Part shown: piece after piece, positions 16,734 through 24,502 of the stretch
Layout of the letters: every line of letters begins with the position of its first letter
Numbering within the stretch: position 1 is the stretch's first letter
From: Oscillospiraceae bacterium
GTDB taxonomy: Bacteria; Bacillota; Clostridia; Oscillospirales; Acutalibacteraceae
Assembly (NCBI GenBank): GCA_902802375.1
Contig: CADCLS010000004.1
Span: 1 to 64,000 of the forward strand
DNA length: 64,000 nt
Direction of reading: 5' to 3'
Translations under genes and position numbers: made by a program
The notes under the pieces: generated by a model
What the model saw: the letters and a program-made list of their open reading frames with translations, nothing else
Database searches by the model: none
What the model was told of the DNA's origin: nothing

Positions 16734-17241
16734 TCACATCAAACTCCGTTTTGCTTTTATGCCTCTTAGTATACAACATATTGTATATACTTTTCAAGAG
16801 TTTTTTTATGCGTGAAAAAAACCGGGATAATACGCCGAAAGTATTACTGAACATACGGTGCGTCCACCCGTCAATTACTAGGCCGAAATTTGCAAGCGCA
16901 TACGATAATTTCCGAATACAGAAAGCCACAAACGAGAACATTTTACACATAAAAAAGAAAGTAAGCCTGCCGACAGTAAATCTGTAAATAACAAAACCTA
17001 TCAGACAAAAAAAGAGCACATATCCCCTGAGCTCGCCGTTTGTAACTGCAACGAGAAAAATAAAAACCGCTACCGCGCTTATGAGCCAAAAAAGAACATC
17101 ACCGATAAAAACAGCCAAAAAAGAATCGGCTCCAGCCTTTCTGGTTGCGCGGATTATATCATATAGAATACACAGCAGTGCTCCGAATATCGCAGAATAT
17201 ATGCAGGCGGACATTTGTCCGCTAATGCTTATTTCCCACAT
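16717..17241 (-). CDS. yabQ: Spore cortex protein YabQ
   Basis: 174 residues from the ATG at 17241, just after the yabP TGA; an upstream ATG at 17286 lies inside yabP and gives an unlikely extension. At least three membrane helices are visible (SACIYSAIFGALLCILYDII, VLFWLISAVAVFIFLVAV, GYVLFFCLIGFVIYRF). In B. subtilis YabQ sits in the outer forespore membrane and is needed for cortex formation. Position between yabP and divIC supports the call. Confidence 0.88.
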   Translation of the reverse strand: MWEISISGQMSACIYSAIFGALLCILYDIIRATRKAGADSFLAVFIGDVLFWLISAVAVFIFLVAVTNGELRGYVLFFCLIGFVIYRFTVGRLTFFFMCKMFSFVAFCIRKLSYALANFGLVIDGWTHRMFSNTFGVLSRFFSRIKKLLKSIYNMLYTKRHKSKTEFDVNEQVG

Positions 17242-17242
17242 A

Positions 17243-17515
17243 TCATCTGAAAAGGCGCGATATAAAACCGCCGCCTGCATTCTCACTCGCCATATACACT
17301 ACCGCGTGTATCATACCTATTGCGGTAAGGTCGCCGGTGGAAGTGTTAAAGTTGTCTATTTTAAGATTTTCTCCCTTTACGGTCATTCGTCCAAGTCCGG
17401 TTTCGAGTAGTACGGTTTCGTCGTCAAAGCTCACCACCTGTTTAACCCCGGAAATGTTGAGCTTCTTCCTGTTTTCAATTATAACATTTTGTATAATATG
17501 ATTATTCTCTTCCAA
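17243..17515 (-). CDS. yabP: Sporulation protein YabP
   Basis: 90 residues of the YabP/YqfC beta-rich family: NRKKLNISGVKQVVSFDDETVLLETG followed by GRMTVKGENLKIDNFNTSTGDLTAIG. It is expressed with yabQ during sporulation and needed for spore coat and cortex assembly in Bacillus. It is the first gene after a terminator that ends the rqcP transcript, so it probably has its own sporulation promoter. Confidence 0.93.
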   Translation of the reverse strand: MEENNHIIQNVIIENRKKLNISGVKQVVSFDDETVLLETGLGRMTVKGENLKIDNFNTSTGDLTAIGMIHAVVYMASENAGGGFISRLFR

Positions 17516-17522
17516 AATAAAA

Positions 17523-17552
17523 CACCTCTCAATAATTTATATTGAGAAGGTG
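17523..17552 (-). terminator. Terminator after rqcP
   Basis: CACCTCTCAATA pairs with TATTGAGAAGGTG (one bulge). The minus strand continues TTTTATTTT. It separates rqcP from yabP. Confidence 0.8.
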
Positions 17553-17558
17553 CTTTTA

Positions 17559-17801
17559 TTATTCAATTATTCGGTAAAGGTTTGCCGCATCCTCTTTTTT
17601 CACAACATCGCTTATATTTAAGACTTCGGCTTTAACGGTTTTATTACCGAAAGAAATTTCTATAATATCACCGATTTTAACTTCATAGGATGCCTTTACA
17701 GACTTGCCGCCAACCTTTACCCTGCCTGCATCGCAAGCTTCATTAGCTATTGTACGCCGTTTTATAATTCTTGAATTCTTCAAATATTTATCTATTCTCA
17801 T
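17559..17801 (-). CDS. rqcP: S4-domain RNA-binding protein RqcP (YabO)
   Basis: 80 residues, a lone S4 domain: MRIDKYLKNSRIIKRRTIA, then ACDAGRVKVGGKSVKASYEVKIGD. RqcP/YabO works with RqcH on stalled 50S subunits, adding poly-alanine tails in ribosome quality control. It is in the same place relative to yabP as in B. subtilis. Confidence 0.93.
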   Translation of the reverse strand: MRIDKYLKNSRIIKRRTIANEACDAGRVKVGGKSVKASYEVKIGDIIEISFGNKTVKAEVLNISDVVKKEDAANLYRIIE

Positions 17802-17813
17802 AGCACAAAAACA

Positions 17814-17835
17814 TAAGCCGCCTTATGGCGGCTTA
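17814..17835 (-). terminator. Terminator of the HU gene
   Basis: TAAGCCGCC and GGCGGCTTA form a 9-bp stem with a 4-nt loop, followed on the minus strand by TGTTTTTG. It lies between HU and rqcP, so rqcP is either read through or separately started. Confidence 0.8.
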
Positions 17836-17845
17836 CTAAATCAAA

Positions 17846-18118
17846 TTATTTTATTGCATCCTTGAATGCTTTACCAGCCTTGAATACCGGTGACTTAGAA
17901 GCTGCAATCTTGATTTTTTCGCCTGTTGCGGGGTTAACACCCTCACGAGCGGCACGAACGCGAGCCTCAAATGTACCGAAGCCTACGAGCTGAACCTTCT
18001 CGCCCTTCTTAACAGCTTTTGTTACTGCATCGATTACTGCCGCCAATGCCTTTTCAGCGTCTTTTTTTGTAAGGTCTGCTTTCTCTGCAATTTCTGCAAC
18101 TAATTCTGTTTTGTTCAT
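17846..18118 (-). CDS. DNA-binding protein HU
   Basis: 90 residues, standard HU length, with the N-terminal helices [24 protein letters not shown] cut here to the dimer part, [18 protein letters not shown] in the beta arm, and the end KAFKDAIK. A homodimer that bends and compacts DNA. It has its own promoter and an AGGAGG ribosome site. Confidence 0.97.
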   Translation of the reverse strand: MNKTELVAEIAEKADLTKKDAEKALAAVIDAVTKAVKKGEKVQLVGFGTFEARVRAAREGVNPATGEKIKIAASKSPVFKAGKAFKDAIK

Positions 18119-18185
18119 TACAAGAACCTCCTAAATTTTCTTAAATCGCTTAAAACCACTTTTACATAATAAAGGGTTTATAGGA

Positions 18186-18214
18186 TTTATACCATATTTT
18201 GAGAAAAAAATCAA
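18186..18214 (-). promoter_or_regulatory. Promoter of the HU gene
   Basis: TTGATT (18209-18214), 17 bp, TATAAA (18186-18191) on the minus strand, about 65 bp before the HU start. Confidence 0.6.
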
Positions 18215-18261
18215 TATCTTTTATTGATTTTTTCATAAAAACAGGATTATTTTTACGATTT

Positions 18262-20001
18262 TTACCGTACAAGTCTAATTTTTTCGCAAACCGCGAGTAT
18301 TTTATCACCTTTAGGCAGGGTTAAAATGTCCTCGCTTTCAAGAACTCTGAAGACACCGAGCGCTATGACATATACAATCGCCGCCGCAAATATCGACAGC
18401 ACCGTTGCAAAAAAGTTTGAATACAAAACCACCATTACAAGCCTGTATACGCCAAAAGCAAAAACTGCTGAGCATACACCTGCGAAAAACGGCTTTATAA
18501 GTATTGAATAAAAATCCGGTTTTACGCCGGTATGCCTTATAAGGCAATACAGATTTGCAACGAATATATAAAGATAGCAAACGGTGGTTCCAATCGGCAC
18601 ACCGTAAATGTTGATTTGAGGAGTGCCTACAAGTATATAATTTGTTGCAATTTTAAGTATTGCGCCGACTGCGATATTCTTAAGCGGTACAACCTCTTTA
18701 CCAACCGCCTGAAGCATCGCTATAACCGGCGAGTTTATACCGGCAAATATAGCGCAAACTCCTAAAATTCTGAGATTTGGTGCGGCAATAGCTATTGCAT
18801 TCGGGTCATTATAAAGAAGCGAAAGTATCCCCTTTGATATTGCGAACATACCCAAGCCGCAAGGCATTACTATAACCGCAGTAGTTCTTATAATAGTCTG
18901 TATATTGAATTTTACTGCCGCCATATCCTTTTTCGTCCAAGTACGAGCAAGTACGGGTATCGCGCTGATACCGAGTGTTGTGGTAAGGGTAGGTATGAGA
19001 TGATAAATCGAAAACGCATACCCCCTATGGCATCCGTAAAGAGCGTTAGGCATATCGGCAAGAAGATTAAACTGCTTGCCTTCCTTTGCCATTTGCACCG
19101 TTTCGGAGGCAATAAACGCCTTAAAGTGCTCAGAAAAATACTGCGGAGACCTTGAAATTGCTACCGCCAACTGCTTTTGTACCATAGCAACATCAATAAG
19201 GCTTGTAATATTATTTACAAGAGAGCCTAAAACCACGGGAATAGCTATAGCTATCATTGTTTTAAGTATTTTTTTGGTTCCGTCAGCCTCAGGTGAGGCA
19301 ATATACAGCTCGTGCGGTAAATTTTTCTCTGAAAAAAATTTATAACGCACAAAAAGATAGAGGGTTGATAGAGCCTCTCCTATCGTAATACCCAAAAGCG
19401 CTCCGGCAACGGCATAAGAAGTATTCTTTGTTGTCGAAAGCGTTACTGCGGCTATACTAAGACCGAAAATCAGCTTACCTGCCGCCTCAAACACTTCACT
19501 GACACCAGTAGGCGTCATATTGCCGAGCCCCTCAAAATAGCCTCTGTATGCCGACATAATGCAACAGAAAAGCAACGACGGCACAATGCATATCATACCG
19601 GGAAGCGAATTAGAATTAAAAGCCTTAAAGCCTCTTAAGAAGCTTATGTTTCCGGTAAGGGTAAAAGCTAACGCGAGCATTAGTAAAAATCCTACGCCGC
19701 CGGTGACAAAAAATGCCGCCTGAGCAATATGAAGCGTACGCTTTACATCTTTATATCTCACCCGGGCGGAGTATTCAGCCACCATTCTCGAAATGGCAGT
19801 CGGCAGTCCTGCCATGGCAATAGAGTACATAGGCGTATAAAGGTCATACGCCGTAGAAAAATATCCCATACCGCGCGGACCCAAAATGTGCGCAAGCGGT
19901 ATACGGTATATAGCGCTTATTATCTTCGCCGCAAATGTGGCGGCAATAAGTATAAATGAGCCGTGCAGAAAGCTTTGCTGTTTTGTTTTACCGTCCGCCA
20001 T
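18262..20001 (-). CDS. SpoVB/MurJ-type polysaccharide or lipid II flippase
   Basis: 579 residues with about 14 hydrophobic segments, in the MOP/MATE-like superfamily that includes SpoVB, YtgP/MurJ and YabM. N-terminal FILIAATFAAKIISAIYRIPLAHILGPRGMGYFSTAYDLY is characteristic of SpoVB relatives. It probably moves a lipid-linked precursor across the membrane, for spore cortex or wall synthesis. Its position upstream of HU and the yab genes matches yabM of Bacillus. Which of the several paralogues it is cannot be decided here. Confidence 0.88.
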   Translation of the reverse strand: MADGKTKQQSFLHGSFILIAATFAAKIISAIYRIPLAHILGPRGMGYFSTAYDLYTPMYSIAMAGLPTAISRMVAEYSARVRYKDVKRTLHIAQAAFFVTGGVGFLLMLALAFTLTGNISFLRGFKAFNSNSLPGMICIVPSLLFCCIMSAYRGYFEGLGNMTPTGVSEVFEAAGKLIFGLSIAAVTLSTTKNTSYAVAGALLGITIGEALSTLYLFVRYKFFSEKNLPHELYIASPEADGTKKILKTMIAIAIPVVLGSLVNNITSLIDVAMVQKQLAVAISRSPQYFSEHFKAFIASETVQMAKEGKQFNLLADMPNALYGCHRGYAFSIYHLIPTLTTTLGISAIPVLARTWTKKDMAAVKFNIQTIIRTTAVIVMPCGLGMFAISKGILSLLYNDPNAIAIAAPNLRILGVCAIFAGINSPVIAMLQAVGKEVVPLKNIAVGAILKIATNYILVGTPQINIYGVPIGTTVCYLYIFVANLYCLIRHTGVKPDFYSILIKPFFAGVCSAVFAFGVYRLVMVVLYSNFFATVLSIFAAAIVYVIALGVFRVLESEDILTLPKGDKILAVCEKIRLVR

Positions 20002-20003
20002 AC

Positions 20004-20693
20004 TTATACCTCACCGCAAATAAAATGAAGGCTGTCTATAAAAACTGCGCCGAGTGTTTTGCCATCGTTTCGGTTCATATCAGAGTAACTGTCTGAAGCG
20101 TTATCGCCGGCGTCGTCGGATATACGGCGCATACTTACAAAAGGCACATTCATAAGATGACAAACACTTGCCATAGCGGCAGTCTCCATATCACAGCTTG
20201 AAGCGGAAAATGTATCAATTAAAAAATCCCCCGTTTTTTTGTCGCTTATGAAACGGTCGCCGCATACCGCGGTTGACGCGACATACGCACCTGACGCTTC
20301 GGAAAACAAAGAAAGCAACTCCTTGTCCGCTTTATAAATATAATCCTGCAAGGGCTTTTCGCAGGGCTTGTACCCAAGAGGCGTTAAATCAAAATCATGC
20401 TCAATAAAGCTGTCGGGCAGGATAAACTGCCCACGCTTTACGCCTTTAAGTCCACCTGATAAACCGAAATTAAAAATTGCTTCGCAACCTCTGTCTATCA
20501 AAAACATTGTAGCAGCGGCGGCGTTCACCTTGCCCATACCCGAACAAACAGCAAAAAACTGCACATCTCCTATTCTGAAAAGCACAGAGTGCCTGAACGG
20601 CGTATTATACTCTGTCTTTTCTTTGAGCAAACCGGAAAAGGGGATAAACTCGTCATCATCGGCTATAACTATACCGATTTTTTTATAAACCAT
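20004..20693 (-). CDS. MTA/SAH nucleosidase-family protein
   Basis: 229 residues of the nucleoside phosphorylase/hydrolase superfamily. GMGKVNAAAATMFLI (about 53-67) and FGLSGGL hold the base and phosphate/solvent loops; CDMETAAMASVC (about 167-178) holds the ribose-binding Met-Glu; SDDAG has the catalytic Asp of MTA/SAH nucleosidase (about 192). The likely reaction is hydrolysis of methylthioadenosine or S-adenosylhomocysteine. A futalosine-hydrolase or another nucleosidase is possible. It lies 2 nt before the flippase gene. Confidence 0.8.
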   Translation of the reverse strand: MVYKKIGIVIADDDEFIPFSGLLKEKTEYNTPFRHSVLFRIGDVQFFAVCSGMGKVNAAAATMFLIDRGCEAIFNFGLSGGLKGVKRGQFILPDSFIEHDFDLTPLGYKPCEKPLQDYIYKADKELLSLFSEASGAYVASTAVCGDRFISDKKTGDFLIDTFSASSCDMETAAMASVCHLMNVPFVSMRRISDDAGDNASDSYSDMNRNDGKTLGAVFIDSLHFICGEV

Positions 20694-20699
20694 AAATAA

Positions 20700-21068
20700 T
20701 TATTCCTCACCGTGAATTTTGCCGCCGCAGATATTGCAGTAAACCGAGTTTTTATCAACCGCGGCACCGCAGTTAGGACAAATAATCCTGTTTTTAGCGT
20801 TTTGTATTAAGGAAGCGAGCCTATCTATCTCCTCGCTTTTTTCTTTTATACCGGCGACAAGCTCTTTAACAGCGTCTTTTGCACCATCGTCATCCTTTAC
20901 AAGCTCAAAGTAAATCTTGCCGAGCGCCGTGAAGTCCTTTTCCCTTTTGTTTTTGAGAGAATTCATATCAAATCTTTGCTTTTCGGTAGTGATTACCTCG
21001 CTTGTCTTTTTAGATACGGTTTCAAAAACCTCTTTAGTTTTGTTTACTGCATCATCGAAAAATTCCAT
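20700..21068 (-). CDS. Zinc-ribbon coiled-coil protein
   Basis: 122 residues. Residues 1-90 are a charged helical region (FDDAVNKTKEVFETVSKKTSEV, then KREKDFTALGKIYFELVKDD). The end has CPNCG and CNICG (about 98-117), a zinc ribbon. No membrane segment. Such proteins are common in Clostridia and have no defined role. Confidence 0.85.
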   Translation of the reverse strand: MEFFDDAVNKTKEVFETVSKKTSEVITTEKQRFDMNSLKNKREKDFTALGKIYFELVKDDDGAKDAVKELVAGIKEKSEEIDRLASLIQNAKNRIICPNCGAAVDKNSVYCNICGGKIHGEE

Positions 21069-21086
21069 AATATAACCTCCAAATTT

Positions 21087-22007
21087 TTATTTATTGCCGA
21101 TAAACTCGCGTATAAGCGAATTTTCGGGAATTAAATCACAGCTTATGCTTTCAAAATGCCTAAGAGCATTTACAGCCCTTATAAAATAGTCGTAACTCGG
21201 TGTGCTCTCGTCTACATTATTCTTCATATTGCAGAATTCATCCTTATAAACACACAATTCATAAGGATGAAGCGTTGTAAGCTTCACATCTGCAGTATCC
21301 TTAAAACAGTATAAATATTTTTCTTCGCCTTTTACGACATTATCCCAAAGACTAAGTGTTTCTTCAGCCTCGGCGCCCCTGAATTTTTTATCTCTCAAAA
21401 GCCGTCTTATAAGCCTTATACGGCGACTTGAAAGAATGCGGCGGCCTTCATCATCTACAATTTCCTTGTTAACGCTGATATAAATTTTAAGAATATTATT
21501 TTTAGGCACCGTGCCGGTTATAAGCGGATTAAGAGCGTGAAGCCCCTCAACTATAACAATGCCGCGAGAACCGATATTTATTTCCTTCGCATTTTCAATT
21601 CTCGATTTAGTGAGAAAATCGAACCTCGGCAAAAGTGCCGCACCATTTTCTATAATATCCCGAAAAGCCTGCTTGATACGGACTATATCCATAGCGTTTA
21701 CCGATTCTATATCACGGCTGCCGTCAGAATTCAAGGGAAGTTTTTCAAGCGGCAAATAAAAATCGTCAAGCGATACAACAGCGGTTTTTTCATTCAACTT
21801 TGAAAGCTCGTTCATAAGTATATGCGCAGTGGTAGTCTTGCCTGCCGCGGAAGGTCCGGCGATTGACACGATTTTTATATCGTCATTATCCGCAATTCTT
21901 TTAGCCAGGTTCCTTATCTGCCCTGTATATTCTTCTTCGCACTCTTTGATAAACAAAACGGCATTTTCTCTAATCTGTTCATTTATTGCACTCAGAGTAT
22001 TTATCAT
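21087..22007 (-). CDS. Uridine kinase-like nucleoside kinase
   Basis: 306 residues. Walker A is AGPSAAGKTTTA (about 50-61), and VVSLDDFYLP is the acidic substrate/Mg loop of the uridine kinase family. IVEGLHALNP follows the family pattern. The N-terminus is shorter than in the TGS-containing clostridial form. The likely reaction is ATP-dependent phosphorylation of uridine or cytidine; the substrate is not certain. The start overlaps hemZ by 29 nt, so it is translationally coupled. Confidence 0.85.
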   Translation of the reverse strand: MINTLSAINEQIRENAVLFIKECEEEYTGQIRNLAKRIADNDDIKIVSIAGPSAAGKTTTAHILMNELSKLNEKTAVVSLDDFYLPLEKLPLNSDGSRDIESVNAMDIVRIKQAFRDIIENGAALLPRFDFLTKSRIENAKEINIGSRGIVIVEGLHALNPLITGTVPKNNILKIYISVNKEIVDDEGRRILSSRRIRLIRRLLRDKKFRGAEAEETLSLWDNVVKGEEKYLYCFKDTADVKLTTLHPYELCVYKDEFCNMKNNVDESTPSYDYFIRAVNALRHFESISCDLIPENSLIREFIGNK

Positions 22008-23424
22008 AGTATTCTTTTATCGCCTCTTTTCGAGAGAGAATTTCATCAAATCTGTTTATATATTCATACGGATATTTGAAGTTGAATATTCTTTCGATGT
22101 TATTGCCGCCGGGCTCTTTCAGCTTAGTTACCGCTGAAGCTCCGCAGGCAAGAATTGTGTGTGTTTCATCCATTATATACACATTATAAAGCCCCTCAAA
22201 ACCGGGTTTTGCATATCCCACATTTTCGAGATTGCCCACAGTTTTACTCTGCCTATACATATAATACGGCAAAAATCCGTTTTCTGCAAGCAGACTTCTC
22301 GCAAAATCCACCATCAATGCCGCGTCAGCGCCTGTTTTGAACTCCGGCAGCTCACCTCGCCTTGTGATATCAGCGGCGCGCTTTACGGATAAAGAGTGCA
22401 CGGTAACGCTTTCGGGATTTAGCCTTATTATTTCATGAAGTGTATTCTTAAAGCTCTCTACCGTGTCACCTGAAAGACCGGCTATAATGTCAGTGTTTAT
22501 ATTGTTAAATCCTACTTCTCTAGCAATACAGAAGGCTTTTCGCATTTGCTCCGCCGTATGCCTTCTGCCGATAGCTTCAAGAACACTATCATTCATACTC
22601 TGCGGATTGATGCTAATTCTCGTCGCACCTGCCCGTTTTATAACCTCAAGCTTTTCCCTATCTATGGTATCGGGTCTGCCTGCTTCGACGGTAAACTCCC
22701 GAACGGTTGAAAAATCAAAGTTATCCTTTATTGAAGCAAGCAAAGCTTTAAGCCCGCTTGCACTGATTGAAGTAGGCGTACCTCCGCCGACATATACGGT
22801 TTGGAGCCTTAGCTTCAAATCTTTTGCTATTTTCCCCGTTTCTTCAAGTTCTTTATTTAACCTTTTCAGATAATCGGGTATTATCGCCTTCGCATTTTCC
22901 ACCGAATGCGATACAAAGGAACAGTACGAACACCTTGACGGGCAAAACGGCACTGAAACATAAAGGCTGAAAGATTTTTCTGTGCTCAGCCCGGTTATTT
23001 TTCTTTCACTCTCATAGCACTCGGCGCATAAGTCAGCTTTTGAGGCTAAACAAAGATAATCGTTTATGAAAACATCTTTTGCATTCGGAATATGGGAAAA
23101 CAGTTTAGCCGGGCGGATACCCGTTAGTATTCCCCAAGGGCTCTTATATCCCGTAATCTCACTAAGACAGTTATATAAGCACCGCGCTACGGCAAGCTCT
23201 TTTTGCTTTTCACTGCTTTGAGCGTCTACCTTTTCGGTTTTTTGAGCAGTTTTGCCGTAAAGCTTTGCTTTTGCACTTGCAGCCGAATCCGAGAGCATGC
23301 AAACTGCCGTATTTTCGCCGTCTGCCATATCGTGTACTATATTTATTTTTTCATCAGGCAGAAAAATTCTTACTACCTTTTCTGTTTCATAATCAAAATT
23401 ATGCCCAATATTACAAAGCTGCAT
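21979..23424 (-). CDS. hemZ: Radical-SAM coproporphyrinogen dehydrogenase-like protein HemZ
   Basis: 481 residues. The radical-SAM cluster motif CPSRCSYC has Cys161, Cys165 and Cys168, and VYVGGGTPTS follows as in HemN/HemZ. Residues 1-150 are the extension typical of HemZ. Annotated as oxygen-independent coproporphyrinogen III oxidase, though activity of HemZ in anaerobes without haem synthesis is uncertain; no other haem genes are in this window. It lies 3 nt after the metallo-hydrolase gene. Confidence 0.9.
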   Translation of the reverse strand: MQLCNIGHNFDYETEKVVRIFLPDEKINIVHDMADGENTAVCMLSDSAASAKAKLYGKTAQKTEKVDAQSSEKQKELAVARCLYNCLSEITGYKSPWGILTGIRPAKLFSHIPNAKDVFINDYLCLASKADLCAECYESERKITGLSTEKSFSLYVSVPFCPSRCSYCSFVSHSVENAKAIIPDYLKRLNKELEETGKIAKDLKLRLQTVYVGGGTPTSISASGLKALLASIKDNFDFSTVREFTVEAGRPDTIDREKLEVIKRAGATRISINPQSMNDSVLEAIGRRHTAEQMRKAFCIAREVGFNNINTDIIAGLSGDTVESFKNTLHEIIRLNPESVTVHSLSVKRAADITRRGELPEFKTGADAALMVDFARSLLAENGFLPYYMYRQSKTVGNLENVGYAKPGFEGLYNVYIMDETHTILACGASAVTKLKEPGGNNIERIFNFKYPYEYINRFDEILSRKEAIKEYYDKYSECNK

Positions 23425-23427
23425 TTT

Positions 23428-24048
23428 TTACCTCAAATAAGGGTTATTTCTGCGCTCGGCGCCGATAGTAGTTTCCTCGTCGTGACCGGGGAAAACCTTT
23501 ATATCATCACCGAAAATCCACATAATGCGGTCGAGAGACGCACGCATTTCTTCATCGTTTCCACTCATAAGGTCGGTGCGCCCGATACTGTTTCTGAAAA
23601 GTACATCTCCGGAAAACAGATTATCGCCTATAAGATATACCATACTTCCCTTTGTATGCCCCGGCATTTCGTACGCCTTTATTTTTAGGTCGCCGACGGT
23701 TATCGTCTGCTCATCTTCCACGGTATAATCAGGCTCGAATTTTTCAATTTCTCTTCTCAACCTGCCCGAAAGATTATAATCCGGGTCACACATACTTGCG
23801 GCTTCGGTTTTTCCTATGAGTATCGGCACGCCGGTCTTTTCACGAAGCTCTCTCGCGCCCATAATATGGTCAAAATGCGCGTGCGTGAGGAGTATAAGCC
23901 GCGCCTTATTAGAATTACTTTCTAAAAAATTCGAAAGCGCCAAATCATATTTTCCGCAGTCTACCACGATTGCCGCGCCCTCGCTCAGCACGCCGTAGCT
24001 GTTTGACCTTGCAATATACGAACCGTTAAGTAATCTCTTTACTTCCAT
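23428..24048 (-). CDS. MBL-fold metallo-hydrolase (glyoxalase II-like)
   Basis: 206 residues with the full metal-binding set: THAHFDH (about 55-61), GH in MPGHTKGS (about 128-135), SGDVLF (about 147-152) and PGHDEET near the C-terminus. The layout is that of short glyoxalase II-like hydrolases that act on thioesters. It lacks the C-terminal domain of true GloB. It is grouped with hemZ, dtd and relA, an arrangement found in many Firmicutes. Confidence 0.9.
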   Translation of the reverse strand: MEVKRLLNGSYIARSNSYGVLSEGAAIVVDCGKYDLALSNFLESNSNKARLILLTHAHFDHIMGARELREKTGVPILIGKTEAASMCDPDYNLSGRLRREIEKFEPDYTVEDEQTITVGDLKIKAYEMPGHTKGSMVYLIGDNLFSGDVLFRNSIGRTDLMSGNDEEMRASLDRIMWIFGDDIKVFPGHDEETTIGAERRNNPYLR

Positions 24049-24049
24049 T

Positions 24050-24502
24050 TTATTTCCAAATATCGGTGTCGAGCATTACGGTCACAGGACCGTCGTTTAA
24101 TATACTTACTTCCATATCCGCACCGAAAATTCCCTTTTCAACTTTTTTTACGCCGAGCTTTTTAAGCGCCCCACAGTAATCATCATAATATTTGCTTGCG
24201 GTATCCGGCGCCATAGCCTTTATAAATGAAGGTCGGTTGCCTTTTTTGGTATCAGCCGCTAAAGTAAATTGAGAAACGCACAAAATCTCTCCGCCAATAT
24301 CAAGGACGGATTTATTCATTTTATCATTTTCATCCCTGAATACACGGAGATTTACGGTTTTTCTCGCAAGCAAAGCTATATCTTCATATTCGTCGCCGTC
24401 AACAGCGCAGAAAAGTATCATAAACCCGGTTTTGCAGCTGCCGACGGTTTTGCCGTCTACACTAACACTCGCTTTTTTTACCCTTTGTATAAGCGCCTTC
24501 AT
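24050..24502 (-). CDS. dtd: D-aminoacyl-tRNA deacylase
   Basis: 150 residues, standard DTD length. LCVSQFTLAADTKKGNRPSF (about 80-99) has the SQFTL active-site motif, and NDGPVTVMLDT carries the Gly-cisPro element. It removes D-amino acids (and glycine) from mischarged tRNA. Its start overlaps the relA stop by 4 nt, the conserved relA-dtd arrangement of Firmicutes. Confidence 0.96.
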   Translation of the reverse strand: MKALIQRVKKASVSVDGKTVGSCKTGFMILFCAVDGDEYEDIALLARKTVNLRVFRDENDKMNKSVLDIGGEILCVSQFTLAADTKKGNRPSFIKAMAPDTASKYYDDYCGALKKLGVKKVEKGIFGADMEVSILNDGPVTVMLDTDIWK

